Positions 1 to 8,388 are shown, numbered from the stretch's first letter. The stretch: 64,000 bases of DNA from JADJPO01 sp963825645 (GCA_963825645.1 CAWGTT010000002.1:186001-250000), one strand, 5' to 3'. Notes: a model not told the origin generated them from the sequence alone. Translations and numbers: made by a program.

Positions 1-355
1 CATGTGGTGTTATCCCCTTTCCCAACCCCAATGCTAGCACGCGAATGGAGCAGTGACATCGCCGTCCGATCACGTTTGCCCAGGTCAGGGGCCTGAGTGA
101 GACCTACTGATGCTTGACAAACCCCAAGGGGCCGTGCTGTCCGCGCCCGCTGCGGACACCTGGTGATCGCCGTGGGACGGCCTCGCTCGCAGAGCGCCGA
201 GCCCGCTCGACGCGGCGTAGGGCGGACCACACGTTCGGCCCATCCGCCAGCGAGTAGGCTTCGCCACGGCAGGCAGGCGGGCACCCGGGACCGATCGGGT
301 TCGGTGGACGAGGTCGGCCGGGCAGGGTGTCAGATGGCTCTCAGGGAGGACGGAC
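1..355. promoter_or_regulatory. divergent intergenic region left of the LpqE-like gene
   Basis: No convincing gene lies here. On the minus strand a CAT at 1-3 gives an ATG preceded by a purine-rich AAAGGGG (12-18) and a TAGCAT -10-like hexamer (31-36). This fits a leftward gene starting exactly at the window edge. Because lpqE and carD are divergent neighbours in mycobacteria (Rv3584/Rv3583c), that gene is probably carD, but only its start codon would be visible. On the plus strand a TTGACA (114-119) has no good -10 partner. An AGGGAGGA ribosome-binding site sits at 341-349 before the lipoprotein start. Confidence 0.45.
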
Positions 356-934
356 GTGAAGCGCAGCAGTCGTGGTGGGGACCTCCCCGCCAGCCGTCGG
401 GTCCACGTCGCCGGTGTCGCGCTGCTCGTAGGCGCCATGGCCCTGCCCCTTGGCGCATGCTCGTTCACCAACCCGAAGACCACGGCGGTCACCTACGCGG
501 CGTCCGACGGGGTCAACGGCGAGATCACGGATGACGCGACCGGCACCTCGATCCAGTTGCGCAACATGCTGCTGGTCGCCACCGAGGCGCAGCAGCCCGG
601 GCTGCTCATCGGCGCCGTGAACAACGAGGGCGCCACTGCGGTCGACGTGACGTTCACCGTCCTCGACGGCACCGGAAACTCGGTCGGTGGTGGGACCGTC
701 CGAGCGAGCGCTCAGGGCCTCACCGAGCTCGACGGAGTCGACACCGCGGTGCGGGTCGCCTCGGTGCCCACCGCCCCCGGTGCCGTCCTGCAGCTCCAGG
801 TGGACACCCCGAGCGGCGGTCAGCGCCTGTCACTGCCGGTGCTGGCGGCAGAGGGTCCCTACGCCAGCCTGACGCCCCAGCCCGAGGTCGCGAGCGCGAC
901 GCCCAGCGTGACCCCTTCGCCGTCCGCCTCCTGA
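356..934 (+). CDS. lpqE: LpqE-like lipoprotein
   Basis: Predicted exported lipoprotein of 192 residues. The N-terminus has a basic stretch, a hydrophobic segment (about 17-34) and a lipobox LGAC ending at Cys35, so the mature protein should be lipid-anchored outside the membrane. The rest is a beta-rich, Ala/Val/Thr-rich domain that ends in a Pro/Ser/Thr tail. The GTG start is chosen because a strong AGGGAGGA lies 7 bases upstream. Size, lipobox and position next to an apparent divergent carD start fit mycobacterial LpqE, whose biochemical role is unknown. It converges on regX3 with a 27-base gap. Confidence 0.7.
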   Translation: MKRSSRGGDLPASRRVHVAGVALLVGAMALPLGACSFTNPKTTAVTYAASDGVNGEITDDATGTSIQLRNMLLVATEAQQPGLLIGAVNNEGATAVDVTFTVLDGTGNSVGGGTVRASAQGLTELDGVDTAVRVASVPTAPGAVLQLQVDTPSGGQRLSLPVLAAEGPYASLTPQPEVASATPSVTPSPSAS

Positions 935-961
935 GCACCCGGACCGTGGCCGGCCGATCTG

Positions 962-1642
962 CTAGGCCTCGTACTTGTAGCCCAGGCCGCGCACCGTGAC
1001 CAGGTAGCGCGGGTTGGCGGGGTCCGGCTCGATCTTGCTTCGCAGCCGCTTGACGTGGACGTCGAGGGTCTTGGTGTCGCCCACGTAGTCGGCGCCCCAG
1101 ACCCGGTCGATCAGCTGCATCCGGGTCAGGACGCGCCCCACGTTGCGCAGCAGGATCTCCAGCAGCTCGAACTCCTTGAGCGGGAAGGGCACCTGTGCGC
1201 CCTTCACCGTCACCACGTGGCGGTCGATATCCATCCGGACCGGGCCGGCCTCCACGATCGAGACAGGCGGGCCCTCACTCTCGGTGCCACGCCGCAGGAC
1301 GGCGCGGATCCTGGCCACCAGCTCACGGGAGGAGTACGGCTTGGTGACGTAGTCGTCAGCGCCCAGCTCCAGCCCGACCACCTTGTCGATCTCGCTGTCC
1401 TTCGCCGTGAGCATGATCACCGGAACGTTGCTGCGCGCCCTGAGCTGGCGGCACACCTCGGTACCGGGCAGACCGGGCAGCATCAGGTCGAGCAGAACCA
1501 GGTCGGCGCCGCCCCGGTCGAACTCATCCAGAGCCGCCGGGCCGTCTCCGGCCACCACGACCTCGTAGCCCTCCTTGCGCAACAGGTAGGACAGCGGGTC
1601 GCTGAACGACTCCTCGTCCTCGACGACCAGGATCCGGGTCAC
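962..1642 (-). CDS. regX3: RegX3/PhoP-type OmpR-family response regulator
   Basis: Two-component response regulator of 226 residues. The receiver domain (about 1-115) has acidic residues Glu8/Asp9, phospho-acceptor Asp52 and conserved Lys101 in VTKPYS. The C-terminal winged helix (about 130-226) carries the OmpR-type ending RGLGYKYEA. It overlaps the upstream kinase by GTGA, so the two are translationally coupled. With a SenX3-like kinase and a divergent phoU this is the actinobacterial phosphate-starvation regulator (RegX3 in mycobacteria, PhoP in Streptomyces). It is the likely binder of the PHO-box-like repeats upstream of phoU and pstS in this window. Confidence 0.92.
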   Translation of the reverse strand: MTRILVVEDEESFSDPLSYLLRKEGYEVVVAGDGPAALDEFDRGGADLVLLDLMLPGLPGTEVCRQLRARSNVPVIMLTAKDSEIDKVVGLELGADDYVTKPYSSRELVARIRAVLRRGTESEGPPVSIVEAGPVRMDIDRHVVTVKGAQVPFPLKEFELLEILLRNVGRVLTRMQLIDRVWGADYVGDTKTLDVHVKRLRSKIEPDPANPRYLVTVRGLGYKYEA

Positions 1643-2931
1643 CGGGGTACCCCTCTCGGTCTGATGATGCTGGGCACGCTGCCCTGCCCTGGTGTGCCGG
1701 AATCCGCCGCCAGGGGGTCATGGGCCTCGACCGGCATGTCCGGCTGTCCCGTGCCGGACTCGACCAGCACCGCCGGCGAGGACGGCGCGCCGTCCGGGGT
1801 CGCCGCCGCGTGGGCGCTGTCCGGCAGCCGGAGCGTGAAGGTCGACCCCACCCCCGGCTCGCTCCAGAGCGTGACCTCACCGCCGTGGTTCGCCGCTACG
1901 TGCTTGACGATGCTGAGCCCGAGCCCGGTGCCGCCGGTGGCTCGGGACCGCGCCGCGTCGACGCGGTAGAAGCGTTCGAAGATCCGCGCCTGCTCGGTGC
2001 GGGCGATCCCGATCCCCTGGTCCTTCACCGCGATCTCGACCAGGGCGTCGTGCCGTCGCACACCCACCCCGATCTTCGTTCTCTCGGGGGAGTACGCGAT
2101 GGCGTTGTCGACCAGGTTACGGATCGCGGTGACCAGCAGGTCCCGGTCTCCGTAGACGACGGCGCCCATGTCCCCGCCGACCGAGATCGCGATCTTCCGA
2201 CTGTCCGCTCGCAGCCGCACCCGGTCGATCGCCTCGGTGATCACACTCTCGACCGGCACCGGCTCGGGCGCGTGCAGTGCGTCGGCGACCTGCAACCGGG
2301 ACAGGTCGATGATCTCCTGAACCAGCGTGGCCAGCCGCTGCGCCTCGCGTTCCATCTGCTCGGCGAAGTGTTGCACGGCCTGCGGGTCGTCGGCCGCCCC
2401 GCCGACGGCCTCGGCGAGCAGCTGCAACGCGCCGATCGGAGTCTTCAGCTCATGGCTCACGTTGGCGACGAAGTCGCGGCGCACCTCCTCGACCCGTCGG
2501 GCCTCGGTGCGGTCGTCGACCAGCACCAGCACATGGTCGGCGTCCAGCGGCGCCAAACGGGCGTGGACGACGATGCGCGCCCGACCCAAGGGTCCGCGCG
2601 CCAGCTCGAGCTCGCGTTCCCGGATCACGCCGTAGCGACGTGCCTCGGCCGCCATCTCCCGCAGCTCGGCATGCACCAGGTCGTGACCGCGGACCAGGCC
2701 GAAGGCGTAGGCCGCGGGGCTGGCGCGGATCACTCCTTCCGCCGCGTCGAGCACGATCGCCGCCGACCGCAGCACGGCCAGCACCTCGGTGATCCCCTCG
2801 GGCAGTGCCGGCTCGCGGGGGCGGGCCAGCTGCTGGCGCCCGTCCTCGCTGATCCGGAAGGCGAGCATCCCGACCACGCCCGTGAGCAGGCCGACGACAC
2901 CGGCCAAGGCGGCAGTCCAGGTGGCGCTCAC
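1639..2931 (-). CDS. senX3: SenX3/PhoR-type sensor histidine kinase
   Basis: Membrane sensor kinase of about 430 residues. From the chosen GTG start there is a short N-terminal hydrophobic stretch (TAALAGVVGLLTGVVGM), a PAS-like segment, the H-box in NVSHELKTPIGAL, an N-box NLVDNAIAYSP, G-boxes DQGIGIA and TGLGLSIVKH, and a low-complexity tail. A 16-residue longer reading exists, but the downstream GTG puts the membrane segment at the N-terminus as in the family. The lack of a large extracellular sensor domain is typical of SenX3/PhoR, which sense phosphate indirectly through the Pst/PhoU complex. Confidence 0.9.
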   Translation of the reverse strand: MSATWTAALAGVVGLLTGVVGMLAFRISEDGRQQLARPREPALPEGITEVLAVLRSAAIVLDAAEGVIRASPAAYAFGLVRGHDLVHAELREMAAEARRYGVIRERELELARGPLGRARIVVHARLAPLDADHVLVLVDDRTEARRVEEVRRDFVANVSHELKTPIGALQLLAEAVGGAADDPQAVQHFAEQMEREAQRLATLVQEIIDLSRLQVADALHAPEPVPVESVITEAIDRVRLRADSRKIAISVGGDMGAVVYGDRDLLVTAIRNLVDNAIAYSPERTKIGVGVRRHDALVEIAVKDQGIGIARTEQARIFERFYRVDAARSRATGGTGLGLSIVKHVAANHGGEVTLWSEPGVGSTFTLRLPDSAHAAATPDGAPSSPAVLVESGTGQPDMPVEAHDPLAADSGTPGQGSVPSIIRPRGVPR

Positions 2932-2980
2932 GCGCCCAGCGTAGATCGGCGCCGAACCGTCCCTGACTCGGGCGGGCAAC

Positions 2981-3009
2981 GTTCACCTAGCATGGGGAGA
3001 TCGTTCACG
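2981..3009 (+). promoter_or_regulatory. PHO-box-like direct repeat in the senX3-phoU intergenic region
   Basis: GTTCACC occurs at 2981-2987 and again at 3003-3009. The spacing is exactly 22 bases, two turns of the 11-base period of actinobacterial PhoP/RegX3 sites. A TAGCAT -10-like hexamer (2988-2993) lies just after the first unit and faces phoU. Family knowledge says PhoP/RegX3 dimers bind such 11-base direct repeats. The middle unit is poorly conserved, so the site may be weak. A better site is found upstream of pstS. Confidence 0.6.
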
Positions 3010-3067
3010 CCCGCCTGGGAACGTGACGGCATTCGCGGGTCGACTGTCTGGAACGGAGCAACCGTCA

Positions 3068-3718
3068 ATGCGAGAGCATTTCCACGAGGAGCTGAAGGGG
3101 CTGTCGGACCTCCTGGTGGAGATGACCCGGCTGGTCGGCTCGGCCATCTCCCGAGCGACCCTGGCTCTCCTCGACGGAGACCTTCCCCTGGCCGAGTCGG
3201 TGATCACGGACGACGAGCAGATCGACGCGTTGCAGGCCGAGTTCGAGGAACGGTCGCTGGCGCTGCTTGCCCTGCAGCAACCCGTCGCCACGGACCTGCG
3301 GGTGATCGTCACCGGGCTGAGGATGAGCTCGGACCTGGAGCGGATGGGCGACCTGGCCCGGCACGTGGCCAAGCTGGCCCGGATGCGCCACCCCCGCTCG
3401 GCGATCCCTGCGGAGCTACGAGAGACCATCGTGCAGATGGGCGAGGTGGCCGAGCGGATCGTGGCCAAAGTCGGCAGCGTCATCTCCCTGCGGGACGTCG
3501 AGGCCGCCGGCGAGCTGGAGGTCGACGACGACGTGATGGACGAGCTGCACCGCGCCCTGTTCACCGCGCTGCTCGACGACGACTGGCCGCACGGAGTGGA
3601 GACGGCGATCGACGTCACCCTGTGCGGGCGCTATTACGAACGGTTCGCCGACCACGCGGTGGTGGTGGCCCGCAAGGTGGTCTACCTGGTCACCGGCGAG
3701 CGGGTGCAGATCGGCTGA
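3068..3718 (+). CDS. phoU: phosphate signalling protein PhoU
   Basis: Cytoplasmic PhoU of 216 residues, made of two three-helix PhoU repeats with the metal-binding type motifs DLERMGDLARHVAKLAR and RYYERFADHAVVVARKV. PhoU links the Pst transporter to SenX3 and keeps the regulon off when phosphate is plentiful. The ATG start gives the canonical MREHFHEEL N-terminus; an upstream in-frame GTG at 3023 is less likely. It is divergent from senX3 and convergent with gpm (3-base gap). The pst operon lies more than 22 kb away and has no phoU of its own. Confidence 0.93.
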   Translation: MREHFHEELKGLSDLLVEMTRLVGSAISRATLALLDGDLPLAESVITDDEQIDALQAEFEERSLALLALQQPVATDLRVIVTGLRMSSDLERMGDLARHVAKLARMRHPRSAIPAELRETIVQMGEVAERIVAKVGSVISLRDVEAAGELEVDDDVMDELHRALFTALLDDDWPHGVETAIDVTLCGRYYERFADHAVVVARKVVYLVTGERVQIG

Positions 3719-3721
3719 ACC

Positions 3722-4465
3722 TCACCGGCCCTGGCTGGCCACTGCGGCCGCGGCAGTCGCGGCGGCCTCCGGGTCGAGGTACTGGCCACCGACCACCACC
3801 GGGGCGAACTGGTCGTCCAGCTCGTACACGAGCGGGATGCCGGTCGGGATGTTCAGCCCGGCAATGGCCTCGTCGCTGATCCCGTCCAGGTGCTTGACGA
3901 GGGCGCGCAGCGAGTTGCCGTGCGCGGCGAGCATGACGACCTTGCCGGCTCGCAGGTCTGGGATCACCTCGCTGTCCCAGTACGGGAGCATCCTGGCCAC
4001 CACGTCCTTCAGGCACTCGGTCGCCGGCATGTCGGCGCCCAGCCCGGCGTAGCGCGGGTCGCTGTCCTGGCCGAACTCGCTGCCCGGCTCGATCGGCGGC
4101 GGCGGCGTGTCGTAGGAGCGGCGCCAGAGCATGAACTGCTCCTCGCCGTAGGTCTCCATGGTCTGCTTCTTGTTCTTGCCCTGCAGGGCGCCGTAGTGCC
4201 GCTCGTTGAGCCGCCAGCTCCGCTTGACATCGATCCAGTGCCGGTCAGCGACGTCCAGGGCGAGGTTCGCCGTGGTGATCGCCCTGCGCAGCAGCGAGGT
4301 GTGCACGACGTCCGGTAGCACCCCCGCCTCGGCCAGCATCCTGCCTCCCGCCAGGGCCTCGGCACTGCCCTTGTCAGACAGGTCCACGTCCACCCAGCCG
4401 GTGAACAGGTTCTTGGCGTTCCAGTCGCTCTGGCCGTGGCGAAGCAGCACGAGGGTGTAGGTCAT
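3722..4465 (-). CDS. gpmA: 2,3-bisphosphoglycerate-dependent phosphoglycerate mutase
   Basis: Glycolytic enzyme interconverting 3- and 2-phosphoglycerate, 247 residues, the usual dPGM length. It has the phosphohistidine motif LRHGQSDWN, the NERHYGALQGKNK segment and the second catalytic His in MLAAHGNSLRAL. The start is set at the ATG giving MTYTLVLLRHG, because upstream in-frame sequence is a low-complexity artefact. It lies 10 bases after the YbjN gene in the mshA-ybjN-gpm transcript, the same order as mycobacterial mshA-Rv0487-gpm1. Confidence 0.96.
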   Translation of the reverse strand: MTYTLVLLRHGQSDWNAKNLFTGWVDVDLSDKGSAEALAGGRMLAEAGVLPDVVHTSLLRRAITTANLALDVADRHWIDVKRSWRLNERHYGALQGKNKKQTMETYGEEQFMLWRRSYDTPPPPIEPGSEFGQDSDPRYAGLGADMPATECLKDVVARMLPYWDSEVIPDLRAGKVVMLAAHGNSLRALVKHLDGISDEAIAGLNIPTGIPLVYELDDQFAPVVVGGQYLDPEAAATAAAAVASQGR

Positions 4466-4475
4466 GGCGGCCAGG

Positions 4476-5069
4476 CTAGTCGGAACCGGTCGACGGAGTC
4501 TCGGCCCCTTCGGCCCGATTCCTCGTCGGATCCTGACCGTCGCCGTCGCCGTCGCCCTCGCGCTCGCCCTCGTTCTGGAGCAGATGCTTGAAGGCCTCCA
4601 GGTTCTGCGTCGACTCCCCACGGCTGACCCGCCAGCGCCACTCCCGCTTCATCGAGGACAAGAACCCCATCACCAGCAGGTCGTTGAACGAGGAGTCGGC
4701 GGTGGCCAGCACCGCACCGAGCAGGCCGTCGAGCGTCTCCTCGCTGACCGCTGCCAGCGGCAACCGGCCGACCAGGTACACGTCACCGAGGTTGTCCAGG
4801 GCGAAGGCCAGCCCCGGCAGTCGTACGTTGCGGGCGAGCAGCCAGCGGTAGACGGCCTCACGGTTCTCGTCCGGACGGCGTACCACGAACGCCGACACCG
4901 ACAGGCTGCGGTCGCCCACCAATACCGAGGTCGTCGTGCGCAGCTTCGTCTCGCCCGGCAGCTGGACGACGTACTCGCCGGGCCGGGCACCCAGCTCGTA
5001 CTCGAGCCCGCAGCCTGCCAGCCACCCGGCCACCAGCTGCTCGACCCGATCTCGTGCGCCGGTGGTCAC
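4476..5069 (-). CDS. YbjN-domain protein
   Basis: Cytoplasmic protein of 197 residues with a YbjN domain over roughly the first 155. The fold resembles secretion chaperones. The C-terminus is a short acidic/Gly-Asp repeat tail (GEREGDGDGDGQD), probably disordered. No catalytic residues are recognisable and the family's role is unknown, although it is conserved between mshA and gpm in actinobacteria (Rv0487 in M. tuberculosis). The GTG start overlaps the mshA stop by four bases (GTGA), so its translation is coupled to mshA. Confidence 0.82.
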   Translation of the reverse strand: MTTGARDRVEQLVAGWLAGCGLEYELGARPGEYVVQLPGETKLRTTTSVLVGDRSLSVSAFVVRRPDENREAVYRWLLARNVRLPGLAFALDNLGDVYLVGRLPLAAVSEETLDGLLGAVLATADSSFNDLLVMGFLSSMKREWRWRVSRGESTQNLEAFKHLLQNEGEREGDGDGDGQDPTRNRAEGAETPSTGSD

Positions 5070-6457
5070 GGGGCCGCCGCCGCGACGGCGTCCAGGTGCA
5101 GCACCCGGTCGCGCTGGTCGCCGAACCGAGACGTGACGTCCGCCTGCAGCATGCTCGGCACCACCATCGCCACATCGCGGCGATGGTCGTGGACCGCGCT
5201 GAGATAGACCTGCTGCAGCGCCTCGACCGTGTGCTCCCAGCTGAACCGGCCGGCCTGCACGACGGCAGCCCGGCTCAACCGGTCACGCAGCGGCAGGTCG
5301 GCGAGCAGCGCCTCCAGCTCCTCGGCCCACCGGACCGGATCGTGTCCGTCGACGAGCACTCCGCTGACCCCGTCGGCCACAGCGGTCGGCAGTCCGCCCA
5401 CCCGGGCGGCGAGCACGGGCGTCCCGCAGGCCTGCGCCTCGGCGGCGACCAGGCCGAAGGACTCGCTGTAGGAGGGCACCGCGACCACGTCGGCGGCTCG
5501 GTACCAGTCGGCGAGCCGAGACCTGGACGCCGGGGGATGGAACTCGACCACGTCGTCCAGGCCCAGCCCACGGGCCAGCTCGTGCAGCTCCCCGGGATGG
5601 TCCAGCCCGCTGCCGCTGGGCCCGCCGAGCACGGCCAGCCGCAGCCGGGAGCGTCGTTGCGGGTGACGCGCGAGCAGGCTGGCCACGGCCCGGACCAGGA
5701 CGTCGGGAGCCTTGAGCGCCTGGATCCGCCCCACGAACAGAACCAGGTCGACGCCGCTGCCCTCCTCGCCCGCGGGCAACCCCAGCCGATGGCGGGCCGC
5801 CAGCTGTCCCTGCGGTCCGCCGGGGGTGAACACGTCCAGGTCCACGCCCGGAGGCACCACGGCCACACGCTGCGGATCAGCGCCGTAGAGCCCGACCAGC
5901 TCGCAGGCCTCCTGGCCGGTGTTGGCGACCAGCCGGTCAGCGGCGGCCACCACCTGCTCCTCGCCGATGATCCGGATCGGGGGCTCCGGGGTGTCACCGT
6001 GCGCCAGTGAGGCGTTCTTCACCTTGGCCATGGTGTGCATCGTGTGCACCAACGGCGCGTGCCACCGGTCGGCGGCCAGCCAGCCCACCTGACCGGAGAG
6101 CCAGTAGTGGGAGTGGATCAGGTCGTACCAGTTCGGCTCCTGGCGTGCTTCGACCCGCATCACGCCGGCGGCGAAGGCGCAGAGCTGGCCAGGCAGGTCG
6201 TTCTTGGACAGACCCTCGAACGGTCCGGCGACCAGCGACCGCACCAGCACCCCGGGGACCAGCTCAGCCAGGGGTGGCGCATCGCTGCTCGTGGCACGAG
6301 TGAAGATCTCCACCTCGGTGCCCCGCTGGGCGAGGCGCTTGGCGGTCTCCACCACGTAGACGTTCAGGCCACCGGCGTCGCCGGTTCCAGGCTGTTCGAG
6401 CGGTGAGGTGTGCACCGACAGCATCGCCACGCGGCGTGGCCGGTCGGCTGCTCGCAT
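5066..6457 (-). CDS. mshA: D-inositol-3-phosphate glycosyltransferase (mycothiol synthesis)
   Basis: GT4-family enzyme of 463 residues. It transfers GlcNAc from UDP-GlcNAc to 1D-myo-inositol-3-phosphate, the first step of mycothiol synthesis. Seen: MLSVHTSPLEQPGTGDAGGLNVYV at the N-terminal donor cleft region, IHSHYWLSGQVG, the VPPGVDLDVFTP linker, and the GT4 pattern SYSESFGLVAAEAQACGTPVLA near residue 355. The ATG start has GAGGACG a few bases upstream. It heads the mshA-ybjN-gpm operon. The terminal enzyme MshD is encoded at 21865-22818. Confidence 0.95.
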   Translation of the reverse strand: MRAADRPRRVAMLSVHTSPLEQPGTGDAGGLNVYVVETAKRLAQRGTEVEIFTRATSSDAPPLAELVPGVLVRSLVAGPFEGLSKNDLPGQLCAFAAGVMRVEARQEPNWYDLIHSHYWLSGQVGWLAADRWHAPLVHTMHTMAKVKNASLAHGDTPEPPIRIIGEEQVVAAADRLVANTGQEACELVGLYGADPQRVAVVPPGVDLDVFTPGGPQGQLAARHRLGLPAGEEGSGVDLVLFVGRIQALKAPDVLVRAVASLLARHPQRRSRLRLAVLGGPSGSGLDHPGELHELARGLGLDDVVEFHPPASRSRLADWYRAADVVAVPSYSESFGLVAAEAQACGTPVLAARVGGLPTAVADGVSGVLVDGHDPVRWAEELEALLADLPLRDRLSRAAVVQAGRFSWEHTVEALQQVYLSAVHDHRRDVAMVVPSMLQADVTSRFGDQRDRVLHLDAVAAAAP

Positions 6458-6580
6458 CTGGTCGTCCTCTCGTCCTGCCCCGGTCGTTCCGCCCGTTCAG
6501 GGGGACGGCCGGCTCAGCGGTCGGCGGTGCCCCCGCCAGGCCGGGGAACGCCGCGCTCCCCCAAGACCTTCCCGACGACG

Positions 6581-7315
6581 CTAGCCGAGCGACGTCGCGT
6601 CGTCCTGCTGGGGCCCTCCCGCCACCTGGACACCGCGGTCGTGGGCCGAGCTGGGGCCGCGCTGTCCGGCGCCTTCCTCGGCGGCGAGCACCATCAGGAA
6701 ACGTCGGACGGCGAGCGTCGCGCGCTGTGCGAGCACGGCCGCGTCCGGGCTCGGTTCGCCCAGCAGGCAGCGGATCTGGGTGTCCTGGACGACGAGCCCG
6801 TAGAGCAGCTCGAAAGAGGTCGCGGGGTCGGCACGCGGCAGCAGACCGCGGTCCATGCAGACGGCCAGGTACTGCTCCACCAGCGCACCGCTGGCCCGTC
6901 GACCGTGGCGCAGGAGTGCATCTGCCATGACGCAGGAGGCGGGCAGCTCGGCGATGGCGGCCCGGTTCACGGCCAGGGACAGCTCACCGGTGAGAAGACG
7001 GAGCAGGTCGACGGCGAAGGCCTCGAGGGTGGTCTCGGCATCACGCCGGCGGGCGAGACCGTCGGCGATCTGCTCGTTCATCCGAGCGGCGTTGGCCTCG
7101 ACCAGGGCGGTGAACAACGCGTTCTTGTCGCCGAACCACGAGTACAGCGACTCCTTCGACACCCCCGCGAGCTCGGCGACGGCGGTCGTCGTGGTGCCGC
7201 GCCCCCCGCGAGTCGCCAGCAGCTGCGCCGTGGCATCCAGGACCGCCTGACGTCGTCGCCGCACCTCCCGCGCGCTGGGGCGGCCGGCCCTGCTCCGGGG
7301 TGCCGGTGAGGTCAT
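6581..7315 (-). CDS. TetR-family transcriptional regulator
   Basis: Repressor-type protein of 244 residues. The N-terminal TetR helix-turn-helix (about 18-65) includes TTTAVAELAGVSKESLYSWFGDKNALF, followed by an all-helical ligand domain. The last 25 residues are low complexity. It is divergent from the DUF1772 membrane protein, separated by 88 bases that contain a perfect inverted repeat. By the usual logic of such pairs it probably represses its own promoter and that of 7404-8012. The ligand is unknown. Confidence 0.88.
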   Translation of the reverse strand: MTSPAPRSRAGRPSAREVRRRRQAVLDATAQLLATRGGRGTTTTAVAELAGVSKESLYSWFGDKNALFTALVEANAARMNEQIADGLARRRDAETTLEAFAVDLLRLLTGELSLAVNRAAIAELPASCVMADALLRHGRRASGALVEQYLAVCMDRGLLPRADPATSFELLYGLVVQDTQIRCLLGEPSPDAAVLAQRATLAVRRFLMVLAAEEGAGQRGPSSAHDRGVQVAGGPQQDDATSLG

Positions 7316-7333
7316 GCGGAGTCTCCCTTGACA

Positions 7334-7394
7334 TTAATCGAACTTGCGGGTTCCAATATAGCCGCCAACTATTCGTACCTATCAGTTCGATTAA
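7334..7394. promoter_or_regulatory. inverted repeat flanking the TetR/DUF1772 promoters
   Basis: TTAATCGAACT (7334-7344) and its exact reverse complement AGTTCGATTAA (7384-7394) flank a 39-base AT-rich spacer. A TTGACA -35-like hexamer (7328-7333) abuts the left arm; the ribosome-binding site AAGGAGC of the rightward gene follows the right arm. The arms are AT-rich islands in a roughly 70% GC genome and symmetrically frame both gene starts, so they are good candidates for paired TetR operators. Confidence 0.6.
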
Positions 7395-7403
7395 GGAGCC
7401 CCG

Positions 7404-8012
7404 ATGACCCCCGCGTCGTCCATCACGACCCGGCACCCCGCCCCGAGCGATGCAGGCGCGGCGCTCGCTGTCCGGCGCGGTCTGCTCTGGGCACTGACCG
7501 TGCTCGGCGGGCTGGCCGCCGGGTTCTTCACCACCTGGCAGATCTCGGTCATGCGGGGCCTGGCACTGCTCGACGACCGCTCGTTCGTGGCGGCCATGAA
7601 CGCCTTCAACGACACGGTGCGCACCGGCTGGTTCGCGGTGATCTTCTTCGGAACCGGGGTACTGGGCGTGGTGATGGCCATCGCTGAGCTGGCGCGGGCG
7701 CGCCGGCTCAGCGTGCGCAGCAGCCTCCTCCTGGCCGGTGCGGTGCTGTACGTCGTCGGCGTTCTGCTGGTCACGACCCAGGTCAACCTGCCGCTCAACG
7801 CCGAGCTCGGCCTCACCCGTGACGGGCAGGACCAGGCGATGGCCGCGGCCCGCTCGGACTACGAGGCCCCGTGGCGCCAGGCCAACCTGGTGCGCACCTT
7901 GGCCTCGCTGGCCGCACTCGGCGCCTTCTCGGCGGCGGCCATGGTCACGGTCTCGGGCGGTGACCGTCGGGAACCGCGTAGCGCCGCGGCCCAACCAGCA
8001 GCGCCCAGGTGA
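7404..8012 (+). CDS. DUF1772-family membrane protein
   Basis: Integral membrane protein of 202 residues with four predicted hydrophobic segments (about 25-50, 72-95, 105-127 and 165-185). The NAFNDTVRTGWFAVIFFG and VNLPLNAEL stretches resemble the DUF1772 family, some fungal members of which are anthrone oxygenases; most bacterial members are uncharacterised. AAGGAGC lies just upstream of the ATG. It is divergent from the TetR gene and probably its target. Its last 68 bases overlap the 3' end of the convergent DUF1648-like gene, so one of the two ends may be shorter in reality. Confidence 0.78.
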   Translation: MTPASSITTRHPAPSDAGAALAVRRGLLWALTVLGGLAAGFFTTWQISVMRGLALLDDRSFVAAMNAFNDTVRTGWFAVIFFGTGVLGVVMAIAELARARRLSVRSSLLLAGAVLYVVGVLLVTTQVNLPLNAELGLTRDGQDQAMAAARSDYEAPWRQANLVRTLASLAALGAFSAAAMVTVSGGDRREPRSAAAQPAAPR

Positions 8013-8265
8013 GCACCGCGACGACGAAGGCTCCGCTCACCACCAGGAAACCCGTGCCCAGCCAGGGCAGACCGACCATCAGCACGACCGTGATCGCCGT
8101 ATCGAAGATCAGGAACTCGCGGCGGCCCATCCAGCCGTCCGCTGCTCCGGAGCTGCCGAAGTGCGACGCCACCCGGTCAGGTAGCTGGGTTGCGGCCCAG
8201 ATCAGACTGACCACCTTGGCCACCAGGACGGTCAGGTACGCCACGAAGACCGCGCCTGTGGTCAT
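7945..8265 (-). CDS. DUF1648-like small membrane protein
   Basis: Protein of 106 residues with three hydrophobic segments (about 4-24, 54-71 and 73-92). The first loop carries LPDRVASHFGSSGAADGWM, which matches the P-x(n)-HFG-x-G-x-D-x-W signature of DUF1648/SdpI-like proteins. SdpI is the immunity protein against the Bacillus SDP toxin, but DUF1648 alone is widespread and does not prove an immunity role. It converges on and overlaps 7404-8012 by 68 bases. Confidence 0.68.
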   Translation of the reverse strand: MTTGAVFVAYLTVLVAKVVSLIWAATQLPDRVASHFGSSGAADGWMGRREFLIFDTAITVVLMVGLPWLGTGFLVVSGAFVVAVLTWALLVGPRRYAVPDGHRPRP

Positions 8266-8291
8266 GGCGCCCAGCCCAACAGAGCGACCGT

Positions 8292-8333
8292 CCTCAACAC
8301 CACTCGAGCCTGCCTCAACACCACTCCAGCCTG
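8292..8333. repeat. 21-bp tandem direct repeat, two copies
   Basis: Two adjacent 21-base units (8292-8312 and 8313-8333), each starting CCTCAACACCACT, differ at one base (G/C). They lie in the 123-base gap between the DUF1648-like start and the methyltransferase. They are probably a recent duplication or a paired binding site. No function is visible. Confidence 0.7.
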
Positions 8334-8388
8334 GACACCGACATGATCCTGATCCCCCACCCAGGGCTTGATCGGGGATCCTGGCCCG

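Noticed and set aside
1720..3879. 719-codon open frame on the plus strand
   Set aside because: Antisense to senX3 and running through phoU; Arg/Asp/His-rich composition typical of high-GC shadow frames; no recognisable domain.
7945..8265. immunity protein to a secreted toxin (SdpI-like)
   Set aside because: Only the DUF1648-type signature is present and no toxin-like gene is adjacent; function left open.
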